DNA of 64,000 nucleotides from contig OZ176053.1 in assembly GCA_964247055.1 (NCBI GenBank), forward strand, positions 9,486,001-9,550,000, read 5' to 3'. Both the position numbers and the translations under genes were made by a program. The notes beneath the pieces were generated by a model. The model was not told the origin of the DNA. It saw nothing but the letters and a program-made list of their open reading frames with translations, and did not search any database. Below, one piece after another: positions 11,993 to 24,000 of the stretch. Each line of letters opens with the position of its first letter. Position 1 is the first letter of the stretch. The DNA is from Paragordius varius (Eukaryota > Nematomorpha).

Positions 11993-12556
11993 TTAATTAA
12001 AGATATTTAACAATATCTTTTTATATTTTTTGGTTTTGAAACTTTTATCCATGATGAATTTATTGTTCTTATTATAAACATCATTATTTGTTAAACTATA
12101 CATTTTATTCAAAACGGATTTATAATTTAAAATGTAATCCATTTTTGTGTTTAATGGTTGTAATAGGGTGGAAATATTATTAAAGCGTAAGGGATCATTA
12201 ATTTTTATTGGTTGTTTTTTAATAACCTTTGGTATTTTAATAATATTTAGCAAAGTAGATATATCATTATCGCCAAAGATACGATTTCTATTCAAGACTT
12301 GTTGGTGATAATCAACACATGAATTAATATACATCTTTGAAGTTATATTACTTATTAATTCATAAAAATTAGATATGATGTTATTATTAATCCAAAATGG
12401 ATTTTCTATTCGGTAACCAATAAGCTGGGGAATACTTTGTGAGGTTGCCAGGAAAATAGTGTTAATCACTTTATCTCCAATCAGGCCGTGTTTAGTTGGG
12501 AAGTTATAAGATACATTAAATATATTCCCATTGAATTCTAAAATGCCAATATGCAT
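11993..12556 (-). CDS. hypothetical protein, 187 residues, unrecognised
   Basis: This is the longest unspliced frame in the first half of the window that I cannot assign. It starts at an ATG (12556) with an in-frame stop about 45 bases upstream, and ends at 11993. The predicted protein is rich in Asn, Ile and Lys. It has no signal peptide, no membrane segment and two cysteines at most. The composition is close to that of the surrounding AT-rich DNA, so it may be a chance frame or the last exon of a decayed gene. A weakly similar short frame occurs at 17807-18001, also on the minus strand. I do not recognise a family. Confidence 0.25.
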   Translation of the reverse strand: MHIGILEFNGNIFNVSYNFPTKHGLIGDKVINTIFLATSQSIPQLIGYRIENPFWINNNIISNFYELISNITSKMYINSCVDYHQQVLNRNRIFGDNDISTLLNIIKIPKVIKKQPIKINDPLRFNNISTLLQPLNTKMDYILNYKSVLNKMYSLTNNDVYNKNNKFIMDKSFKTKKYKKILLNIFN

Positions 12557-13101
12557 ATATTTTTTATATATTTTTGAAAAAATGCTTTATAGGCTTATAA
12601 TTATAATGTATAGATAAGGTAAGATTTGCCCAAAGGTAGTCCATACTTGAGTTATTATATAAAGAAAATAAAATAACACTGAAAAAACTAATATAATCGA
12701 AGAAAGAATGAACTTGTTATTTGCATACAACTCACAATCCTTATGCTAAACAAAAACATGTTATATAATTTCAACCACGGATCGCACCAAAAAATAAATG
12801 TTTAAATCATAGAATGGTTAAAGACTTCAGGATTATATATAAAAATAACAGAAAGAAAATTATCATCATACTGGTATTAGCCAATAAAATCACAATTCCA
12901 CCATACTTTAGGTCGAGAAAAACGCTACTAACTATATTTGTTGGATTCTGTCATAATGAGAATCCTTAACGCAAAATATCACTGATTAAGATTTTATGTT
13001 TTTGAACAGGTCCAATTAAAAAATTTACACTGGATTGGAATGAAATCAACTTGCCATTATTTGCTAAAAGACCATAGTGTTTATTTTAAATATTATACTG
13101 T
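12557..13101. repeat. diverged repeat resembling the left part of the 29.9-kb foldback
   Basis: Phrases such as GACTTCAGGATTATATATAA, TGGTATTAGCCAA and a spaced GATTAAGATTTTATG match, in order but with many differences, the region 29995-30280. It is probably an old copy of the same repeat family. No gene is seen. Confidence 0.3.
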
Positions 13102-13105
13102 TTAA

Positions 13106-13260
13106 TGGTTGCTTATTTCACACTACAGTAGGGTAATTTGCAACACAGTAGTGTATAAAAAAAACAACAAAGTGTTGAACAAACAATTATTTCCTTACTT
13201 TTTTCTATACACTCCTGTGCTGCAAATTGCTGCCCTACTAAAGTGTGAAATAAGCAACCA
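13106..13260. mobile_element. 155-bp inverted-repeat MITE flanked by TTAA
   Basis: The element begins TGGTTGCTTATTTCACACT and ends AGTGTGAAATAAGCAACCA. The arms continue inward for about 50 bases with few mismatches (CAGTAGGGTAATTTGCA against TGCAAATTGCTGCCCTA). TTAA occurs immediately outside both ends (13102-13105 and 13261-13264), the target duplication of piggyBac-type transposons. It is non-coding. Confidence 0.75.
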
Positions 13261-13296
13261 TTAAATGCATACTGTATATATATAATATATATAGGT

Positions 13297-16005
13297 CTAG
13301 TGATAAGGTTCCAGGGCTTGGAACCGGAACCCAGTTCCTGTGATTTTAACAAGAACCGGTTCCATTGGGATGGAACCAACACAGTTTCGGTTCCACTTCC
13401 CCGGGAACCACCCCTGTACCAATTCCAAAATTTAAGGAACCGCCCCGGTTCTATCTATTAATTTTTAGGAACCAACCCGGTTCCGGTTCCACCCCCTTAG
13501 TTAGTGGTTTCAATATGATTTTTATTAAAAAAAATTATTTTATTATTTAAATTTGGTACCACTACATATTACATACTTAAAATAAAATCTAAAACTAAGC
13601 GCCTAATTTTATATTAGCGGTACTCTCTAAAATTTGGGGCGATTCGGCTGTTCTATAAAACTAATAGTCATAATATATGTTACAACGGACAGGATACTTT
13701 TTGTTTTTCGACACAACTTACTAACTCTCTTACATTCAATTTTAGGGAAATAAAGAATGATAAACAACAAAAAACTTATTTTAAAAACATATTTTGATAT
13801 TACCACCGATGATAGCACATGCCGAACCTGTCAAACAATTTAAGAAACTCACAACTCCAATCTAGTCAAACATTTACGTACCCTGGTTCAATCTTTCCAA
13901 AATTTTACTCTGATTTTAAGTATTTAATTATTATCTAATTTTAGATCTGGTTCTAGTTCAACAAAAATTAGAATAGAAAAATTCTTAACAAACCAAATGA
14001 TAACTTTTTCCTACTCAATAGAGATGTGACGCTTTAATAGAGCTTGTTACGACATATAGACCTTTCTTATTTTAGAGAATTCAGGAATGAAGATGATTAT
14101 TGGACCAATAAGCGCTTAATTATTATGTAAACAAAATCACTACGGATATTAATATTGGAGAGACACTTGGAAGCTAAAAAAAATTAAAAAAATTTTTGAG
14201 AGATAAACTTTTATGCTTAAAGCTTGATAGTAAAAAACATCACCGGTTCATTTGGGTATATGTTTTATAATTTTTTAGGGTGTTAATATCCAAGTGATAT
14301 ATAAAGATTCAATACTTATAATTCATTTATCCATGGAAGAAGTAACCGATCTTACCAGTAATGGTTTAAGAGAAAAATTAATACGGTTTAAGATTTTGAT
14401 ATTTCTCTGGAGCAGGTGTACACGGTTACTAGTATTAACTCCAGTATGGAACAGACTAATTTGGATGAGATTATATAGAATATAAAAATTATGATGTTAG
14501 TATGGAATACCCGTTTTTAAAGAGGCAAACGAAGTACTTTTACTAAATTAACTCGAGAATAGCTATTTTATTCTCCTTTAAATATTAAATATGTGGTAAA
14601 AAACATAATGTGTTATGTATAAAGTATAAACTAGATATTTCACGTTAAGTGTGCGGCTCCCACTTTGAAATTAGCGGTAAATGATTTTCTGAAATCCTAG
14701 CAGGATATCATAGATCAGATGCGCGAGATTGCAAAGACTTTGCGGCCATCTTACATGGAGTCTATAAAAGAATTGGGCTTACCCAATGAAAAAATAGATG
14801 TGCCTACTATATACAATTCCAATATCAATGATGGAATGGCTGGGTATTATGATAAATTATATATTTTAGTAAAAATTAGGTCCAGCATGCCTAATTTGAA
14901 TGCTTTAACTCCATTGAGGATTGAAGCGCAATTAAAAAATTAATCTCATACTGACTCCCAGCAAACATGCAACCGATTCTTTGCAGCGGGAGCAATTGGT
15001 GTTGTCAGATTTTTATGGTATCAAACACCTAATTTTTGAGATCAAAAGAAGAGAGGTTATTTTTTCATATATTATACCATTATTATCCTGTGTTTTAAAG
15101 AGGGAAGAACAATTGAAAAATTTTGTTGTTTACGCAGCTGTGTATTTAGATTCAAGGTTTGAAAATCAACTGGCTTTTGTGGTAAAAAAACATCGCTCGC
15201 CAACATATATTTATGTTACACAAAAGAATAACTAAAGGAGACACTATCATTGTGGAGAATGATGATACAACGGATAAATTCGAAAACTATCTCCGTCAGA
15301 TAATCTCACAAATAATAATTTCGATTAAATTAAAAAAACAGCCTAATATCCCATCAGCCAATGTAATGGAACATTGGAAAAGTGTGGAAACAACTCACCT
15401 TGATTTATATAAGTTGGCCGCACCTGCTACTCAATCTTATTTATAATACATATGTTCGTATGCATAGGTCTCCGTTGAAAAGGGTTTTCCACCCTTAATT
15501 TTATATTTTACCTGAGAAGCAGTTTGACCAACGCTTGGTGCAATAATTTTTTAAAGTTAAATATAAATTTTAGATGTCATACTTAATTTAAACACTCATT
15601 ACCTTTGTACTTATACATTTCCCTATTATATTTTTATAATTTGGTTCATTTATTATGCTACACATTTGGCAATTTAAAATAAATTGTTTGATTTATAATT
15701 ATTAATATTTTGGTTGTGTTATAATATTTTGTAAGAAAGAAAATCATTTAATCAAATGTCAGGAACCGAAAATGTAACCGGTGCTAAATGTAAAGAACGG
15801 TTCCGAAACCGCTAAATTTCTAAGAACCAACGCGGTCCCAGTTCTATTTGTTCAGGAACCACCTGGTTCCGGTTTCAAAATTTCAACCACCCGGTTCTAT
15901 TCTTTAATTCTTAAGAACCAACTCGGTTCAGGTTCCACTAGTTGAACCAAATCGGTTCCGCCACTAGTCTAACCGACTCGGTTCCGGTTCCACTTTTTTA
16001 AACCG
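13297..16005 (+). mobile_element. decayed hAT transposon with GGTTCC-rich ends
   Basis: The left end starts CTAGTGATAAGGTTCC and holds many GGTTCC/GGAACC units (13308-13495). The right part (15760-16000) holds the same units in opposite arrangement, with GGTTCCGCCACTAG near 15953-15966 as a candidate terminus. Between them lie pieces of a transposase-like reading: YLDSRF near 15145 resembles the hAT LDPRF motif, and VMEHWKS...YKLAAPAT near 15363-15431 resembles the hAT C-terminal dimerisation block. The coding region is broken by stops and frame changes. I could not find a clean 8-bp target duplication, so the right edge is uncertain. Confidence 0.55.
14719..15446 (+). pseudogene. remnant of hAT transposase
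   Basis: Three short frames (14719-14943, 14981-15235, 15213-15446) read in the same direction inside the GGTTCC-ended element. The last two contain YAAVYLDSRFENQLAF and the MEHWKS...LYKLAAPAT block, which correspond to the family's catalytic-core and dimerisation regions. No single open frame spans them. Identification rests on these two short motifs. Confidence 0.45.
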
Positions 16006-16059
16006 ATTTAAAGTCCTAATATTTACTAGTATTATACCTAATTTTGAAAGGAAATAAAC

Positions 16060-17290
16060 TATTTACATCATTCAAAATATGTATATCGACTTCTACACAT
16101 TTCGCCCATCTTTTAAGCAACATAAGAGGCGGAACCAGAAAAACAGATTTTCATTTGTAGAAAATCATTCGTTAAGCCATTTTCCAACGTCTTCCGAATT
16201 TTTGCTACTTTGCGATAAAAGACGCCCCATTGATGCGATGTTGTATCAGTCAGATGGCGCCAGGTCAGTGCGGCCGATGCAAGAATTTTCTATCTAAGAA
16301 ATTACATGGGGTTTTCACTGATTGCTGTTTGAGACGAAGCATTGTCACGTAAAATCACTTTGGCATCTCTTCTGGCCTATTCGTTTGTCGATTAATGCTT
16401 AGTTTAACTTAATTTTTTGGCAATGGAATCAAAGGTTTGAATGAGTGAGTTTTTAATGTTCATAATACACAATATCTGGTTTCATCAGACACAGAGCACT
16501 GTCTTCTTGCTGAAGCAATTTGGCTTTGGTGTTGATGAACCGGCGTGGCAGGGTGAAAGCCCTTTTCGCTCTGGATATACAAAATAAGGCCATTTTTCAA
16601 CACCCATCTCAATTGGATGCAAAAGCAATTTCTTTTCGTAATGCTAAAGCAGGATTACACAAGTCACTATGCGATTTTCGATTTGACGTTAATTCGAATT
16701 GTGTGAGACCCATTTACCGGGTGTATTGTTCCTTCCCATTGGTCCTAGACATCGATTGATTATTTTTTGTGCTACGCGTAATGCTTCTGCCAATGTTAAG
16801 TTTGATTAGGTCTAATAACTCTTGCTCTTTAGCGTCTTTTCAGTTAAGTTGCCTGTTAAAGCGCTCAATTGGAATTACAGCTTTCAATATTTCAAAAGGT
16901 TTTACATATGTAAATATGACATGTTCACCATATGTTTCCAGTACGAACTCTCAAGAGCTTTTTTCTTCTGATTATGCGTGCCGCAAACTTTCCTTTTTAG
17001 CACAAAAATTCAACATGATTGCTGATTAATAAAAAGAAGACGTTAGCTTTTGGCTAACTCAAATTCTATGTTTGTTGTTAAATGTCAGAACAAAATGAGG
17101 TCTGTATACCAAATTAATCGTCTGTGCACTTTTTGAGGACATCTTCCCTCACTCGACCAGTTATAACTTATGACAACACCTTTTATAAATTTGCCCAATG
17201 TCTTGACTTCGAAACATTTTATTACATAAAAAAGGAATTTTTCAGATATGCTACACAGCGGTAGAGTATATAACAAAATACCCAAAATTA
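16060..17290 (-). mobile_element. decayed mariner transposon, copy 1
   Basis: On the minus strand a broken transposase can be followed from about 17010 (LNFCAKKESLRHA, the N-terminus) through ETYGEHV near 16930, GKWVSHN near 16700, EKWPYFVYPERK near 16590, STPKPN near 16535 and WAKCVEVDI at 16090. These match, in order, mariner motifs (YGEHA, GxWVPHEL, DEKWI.Y.N.KRK, KPN, RW.KCVEVDG). Many stops and frame changes are present. Terminal inverted repeats were not found. Confidence 0.7.
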
Positions 17291-19344
17291 TAACTAAGAT
17301 AATTTCCTACACATTTCGGTAAAGAAAAAACTTTTGATTGTATGATTTAGGGTTTTTGTCCGAAAGCCCGTTGTTCATATATATATATAGAGCACCCTAA
17401 CTATCTGACGGTTGTGATATGTGATTCATATATTAAAATTAATCATTTTCTTTTATATAAGGGAGCTCTTGCATAAGGTATCAATTATTCTGTTTTCGAA
17501 TTTTATTAGTTTATATAAAGTATGAATCCCAGATAATTACAGTAAAAATTTAAATTATATAGACAAAATGTAAAAACCAAAAGACGAATATTATTGTCGA
17601 TAGATAACCTCTTTTTCCCTCATCTCTAACATAAACTATATTATTACAATTTTTCATTATTTAATTGACTGTGTTATCATTAAATCACTATTTATACTTT
17701 GCAGTTCAAAGCAATGAAGTAAATTAAAAATATCAAGTTTACATTAGCGGTCTTTTAAAAAATTGTCATTGTTTTTACATTTTGTCTGTATAATCAATTT
17801 TTATTATCAATTTTTAGAGATATTATTTGTAATATTACCAAATGTCAACGGAATCAGAATGTCAATCGGACCCAATTTATCGTTAAAAGGCACCAAATAA
17901 TATTTTCTATATGATATATTACCAGTAAACATCATTTTATATTTAATGTTATATAAAAATAATTTATAATGGTAAAAATAGTTGATAATTGCATTGTACA
18001 TATTACTTACAAATTTAACTTTGCTATATTACAAAAAATATCATCATTTAGATGTATTGTTTTAAGTTGTCTCATTAAAAATATTTTACAAGGCTAATTT
18101 GTGCACATATAACGAAAAATATTTTAATGGCAGCCTAAAACCAAAAATGTTATATTTTTGTATAATAATAATTTCATATTTTAAATATGCAAATTTGCTT
18201 TGACTTTAAACATGGTTATATTGGGGAATTTACGGAAAATATATTATGGGCCATTTATGCTGATAGGAGAAAAAATCATACTTGTTTGTATACTATATAG
18301 AACATTAATTTTTTCCATATTTACAAATTATAAAATAAATAGCCAATCAAATTTGTCATTACTCTATAAAACATAGAAACACAGACATTGTATGGAATTA
18401 AAGCACCAATTATTTGTATAATTTAATCATTTGAATGTGAAAACTCAATATTACATAACATATTGAGTCAATTTTTGCAATCCGCTCTGTATATTTTGAA
18501 AGGAATGTTTTGCTCATAGTGGATGGGCTTGCATTGGGTTCATATATATAAATAAATAAATGCAAAGATTTGAATTCCACCATATATTAGTATAATTATT
18601 ATATTGGCTATAATTTTTAAAATTTGAAGAAATAATTTTCATATTCGTTAAATAATATTGATAGACTATATAATTTAAACCTATTATATCTGAATAATTT
18701 TAAAATTTTTGAAAAGCGTATTTGGGCACTTTGGTAATGTTGGCATTTAAACTTATCGGGAAAAATTCCGTAAGAATATATAGATTTAAGATAAATTAAG
18801 CTAACTTGTAGATTTTTTTTTTCAAAATTTACTTAAGCTTATTTGCTGTTATAACATAAATCTTCGAACTAAGCCATTAAATCATTTTAAAGTAATACCA
18901 GTGTAAGGGGCACAAACATTTAGTTTTAACTTAATATTACATTGATTTATCCAAACCGTTTTTGATTATTGGAAATTTGGACAACTTTCCATACATTACC
19001 AACCTAGCGTGAATTATATTATAGTACCTTAGTATTTGAATCAGGCATCTCTAGATTATTTTTAAAGTATGGCTTACTTAATAAGATATGACCTAAGAAC
19101 CGATTTCATATATTATAATGCATAAGATATATAGCGATAAAATTGATTATATTTTATTAAGATAGTTTGAGTCATTGAATGTTACATTTAATACAGTATT
19201 TATAAGGCGATAGTTTACATTAACATTCATATTAAAATACAAAAATTTAAATTTTATTATAATATCTTTAGACTTTTCATTCATTTCAGTTCCTCGATTT
19301 AAATTGGGGTCTTTGGAGAACCCAGATGTGTTTATAATCAAACA
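17291..19344. other. AT-rich gap, no gene recognised
   Basis: Only short frames occur. One at 17807-18001 (minus) reads GNISYRKYYLVPFNDKLGPI and weakly resembles the N-terminal part of the hypothetical protein at 12556. I cannot support a gene here. Confidence 0.35.
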
Positions 19345-19800
19345 TAATACAAATTGAAACCATTGCAAAAGTTAGCACTTATATAGTATTATGCACCGAA
19401 TAAATAAAGATTTATTGTAATTTGAACTTATTTATTTAACCCTTGTATAAAAATTTAAACAATGAGTGCATTTAGCTGAATATATAAATAATGCAAAATG
19501 AACCACCTTTTCTGCTTATATCAATGTTAAATGCCATAAATAAAAAAAGTTCTAATTTTATCGTTTTAAAATAAAGACCATACTTTGCAAAAATGTTGTA
19601 AAATAAAAATGAAGTCGAAGTAGCTTAATATGGAACATTTTCAAGACTAAATTTTATATAAATATTTTGGCTTATTAAATTATTAGAAGAGAGGCATAAA
19701 TTTAAGTTAAAACCGTTTCTTTCAGTCGTTTTTTATAAATAAAACTTTAATATAGTCTGGAATAACTAGAAACCCCAATTGAAGTGTTAAGAATCCATGC
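19345..19800 (+). mobile_element. family B MITE-like repeat, copy 2
   Basis: Follows copy 1 in order: TGCAAAAGTTAGCACTTATA, a GTTGTAAAATAAAAATG block, a GTAGCTTAATATGGAAC block, the CGTTTCTTTCAGTCGTTTTT block and a terminal ACCCCAATTGAAGTGTTAA. The left hairpin end is missing or too diverged to see. Confidence 0.55.
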
Positions 19801-21013
19801 ATGGATATACCCTTTGACGATTTATTCAAAAGGCTACATATAATTGTTTGTATATAAAAATTTTGATTTATTTTATTTATTTTATATTTTAACCGACTTT
19901 CGCAAAAATGGCGGCACATTTTCTATTTTTAATATATTTAGTATCACGATAGAGAATTAGCATTTCATTTCATAATCTATGGCTGCTATAATAAATTGTT
20001 TTGCTGAAGTCTACCCTATAGAAAGGTTTAAATATAATTATAGAATAAATTATCGGCTTTTATCCCCAAAATTACGTAAAAAGCCGAAATTCCCACGCTT
20101 GATTTTTAGGATTTATTTTTGCATTTTACGTAGGAGTATTAAATAAAAACAGACAATTCCAAACATTTTAGTTTCGTTGATGCTTTTGTGGACTTATTTA
20201 TGATGGACTGTCAGAATTTAAAAACAATTTGCAGTCCAACGCCCAATAGGAGAAAATAAAACTGCGTGAGCAGTTGATCATCAGCATTTGTTTATAACAT
20301 TGTTAAAAGAGCAAATATTTAAGAGTTATTAAAAATTAATCCTCTTCATTTCTCTATAAAAATATTTAAAGCTTTGTTAAAATCGCAAAAAGTTTAATAT
20401 AAATTTAATTTTATGTTAATTTTTAGTTTCTTAAATATTGTTTGGGTTTGAACGTTATCTTATTAGAATTTTTATTCTAAAATATTTTAACCAAACATCC
20501 CAAAATTTAAAACCCTTAATAATGGTTTTTTTTTCAAAAACAAGTGTAAGATTATATTTTGTTGATAAAAAGTATTGCAAATACAAATAAATGTTTTAAC
20601 ATTTTTTCTTGATGTGTATGGATGGCTAAAAACTTTTACCAACCTTTTTTAATAATTACATTCAAAAAATTTAATTGGATATATATAATAATAATTCAGA
20701 TTTACATTTTTTACGAAACCTTATCTGATAATTTTGAAAGAGAATTAGCTTAACCCCAAGAACAATTTATTCCAAAAATTATTTAGGATATACTTTGAGT
20801 AGTTGTAAATTATTTTTAATTATTTTGGCCTAATTGAATACCGTTAATTATAATTTAAAAAATTAAACTTTTTAATATCTATACATCCAATCTGCTTATC
20901 TAGATTTTAAATTTGTAATATATTATTAGGTAAAAAACTTATATTGCTCATTATTTTCATAACTAACGGGCCCAGATGGTTAAAATTATAGGATTTATCT
21001 CATTTTCTAAATT
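19801..21013. other. AT-rich intergenic stretch upstream of the chitinase
   Basis: I see no coding exon, RNA gene or repeat boundary. No clear TATA box could be told from the AT background just before the chitinase start at 21014. Confidence 0.4.
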
Positions 21014-24000
21014 ATGAAGTTCGTAGCGCTGTTTTTAATTTTATGGTACCCTGTTTTTGGAATCAAATTCAACCCTAGATGTGCAATAGGTAGATAAACC
21101 GACGATAATTTTTAGATGAACACAAGGAACCTAGATCATTAAAATATCGAGCGTCTTCTATTTGCCATCAACCACGTCATTTTTATGGACAAAATATTCG
21201 TAAACGTAAACGTTAACATTTTATAATTGCAAAACAGCTTAAATATACATATATATATATATATATTATGGTCATTTTTAGGGTGTAAGTGTAAATAAGG
21301 ACTTAATATATGTATAAAGGACCCAAAGGCTTACATTCGACTTACGGCTGATAGTGATGATAAAAAATTGGTCAACTAAGGGTTTAAACCATATCCACAT
21401 AAAGCATAAGTTGGACATAACCTTTCTATCACCACGCTTTTACGATCTAATTAATATTAGCCATAGAGCAAATAAAGCTGTCAACCATAATTTTCAAAAT
21501 ATCTTTTCAAAAATTGTTTGCCATACATTATCGAATGGATTATATATAAGTTATTCCTAAAAAAATATAATCTTTTTGTTAAAACATAGTCTTGCTATAT
21601 ATTATTAATTAATAACTTTAAAAATAAAATGATATATTTTATAGACATCAAAGTATGCAAACCTCTTGCGATTCATGGGTCGACTGCAAACCTGCGATTA
21701 TCAAGTAATAAACCATAATTTTTTACCTTTTCAAATATTTATTTGCTGTTTAGATGTTGGTGGAATAATAGCAGGTTATGTCTCTTACTGGGGTCAATAT
21801 AACTTAGACATATCCGCTATACAGGGAGAGCTTTTGACTCATTTAATTTATGCGTTTGTTCCGATTGCCGAAGATGGCACAATTAGGATAGAGTATCCAG
21901 GTAACAATGCATAAATCTTTTTAACAGTTATTTTAGGTAAGTACTTGGTTAAACATTTGGCATCTTAATTATGTATAATTTAAATAGGATGTGAAGCTAT
22001 TAATTAATTAAAAGTGTGTTATTAAATAGAGGATTTCGTTAAACTACAAACATTGTCGCAAAAATATCCACACCTTAAAATCTTGCCAAGTGTCGGAGGA
22101 GCAACTTGGACCTGGCAATTCCAGTATTAATTATGAAACCTATTTAGATATTTAAACGATGAAAATATGATAGCATTTGCCAACAGCGCTAAAGACATTT
22201 TAGACACATATGGTTTGCACGGTATCGATATTGATTGGGAATATCCATTCGAAAACGAGGCCTCAAAATATGCGAATCTTTTAAGGGTAATAAAAATTTA
22301 TGTTAAACAATGTATGATGTGGAACTTTATGATTATTAAAAAAATTAGACTTTGCGAGATGCGTTAGGTAATGAAAAACTTATAATGTCCGCAGTCCCAG
22401 CTGGTTATCAAAACTTTGGAGGATTCGATGCAAACGCTATGAACACGTATAATTATATATAATCCAATTAAAGCGTTTGTCAAATAATCCCTTTTCGTAA
22501 ATGATATACCAATGATAAAATAAAAACATGAGACAATAATCATTGTAACATCACAGTAGTCAAAAACAGTGTTATTTTAAGAAATTAATTGAAAAACACC
22601 CAACTTATTTTTTTACTCCTTATACAATTGGTTTAAATGGATATTCTTTATCAAATAAACAGGGATCGTTTTGTAAGAGAATAAAGTTAATGACGATTTT
22701 CAGGTAGTATGAGGAAAAACCTGAATATGCGGCAGATTAGTGATAAACCAAATATTACTCATATTAATGCGATGGTGTCCAAGATCACTTCCTTCTCCAT
22801 TTTCAGTTCATCAATAAAACTCGGCGAACCGCATCGAAAAAATCTCACAAATAAATATCAATAAAATTAATATTATATTTCAATCATGGGACTGAGAAAA
22901 ATTAGGGCCGCAATATATCTTCTAATTATTTTAATTTTTGTTTATTGCTGTGGCATCATTTGGAAGGATACATTCAGATTTGCTTAATTTTTACAAATAT
23001 GGAATAAGTTTATCTGCAACAAAAAATTTGACTCAACTCTTATCTATACAGTTTTTGTATGAATAATAATTTTTACCTTAAATTTCATGACCTTTTATCG
23101 TAGTTTTAAAATATGCCTTCTTTAGCCATTTATGCGCATACATTTTTTCAAAAAAAGTAAAATTGTAAAAAAATCCTCATCTCCAAACTTCACTGCCAAT
23201 TTTTTAAATTATAAATTACGAGCTTTTTGATATTTATGGATTTTTACAGCTGTTCGTTTATATTGTGTTTTAAAGCTATCTAAATTCCAGACTCTGTAAA
23301 AATTCCATTTTTTTATATAATGACAAAACCAAACGAACTTTTAAAACAGTAGTTTATTTACTACTTTAAGCTCTCGGGCGGAAAACAACCCCAAAATGTC
23401 ACGTACAAAAAAGTGAAAATGTAATAGTGTAAAAGAACTTATAGTACTTTACTTTACGAAATCCAATTTAAGGGTTATATGTAGCATATAAAAATACTTT
23501 ACTCCCAATAACCCTTTACCGATTTATGGTGTTAGTCAATAGATAAAATTCTATATCAGGTTGGCCAGCCTTTTTTTGCCGCGGGCTATTTTTTGGGAGA
23601 AAATTTCACTCGGGCACGTATGAATATCAAGTATTTAAAGATTTAGTTATCACTTTAAAACAAATATATATAATATATCTCTCCTTACCGATTGGAGTGA
23701 CTAACACAGGTTATTTTAAAATTATGACAAAAAATAACTATTTTTGAAGAGTTATTTTTATTTAGGATCTTACTTAATTTTATCAAATTATATAATAATG
23801 ATTCGGAAGACCTCTGGTTGCTACAATCAGTTTACAAATACTAAAACATTTACTTTATTAAATTTATTAAATATACAATGGATATAATTAACTGTACATC
23901 TTGGGACGGATTTTAGATGATTGAAGTAAAAAATGGATTTGTATCTCTTGCAAACATCATTATAATTTACCAAATTTAATGGATTACTGCGTACCAGATT

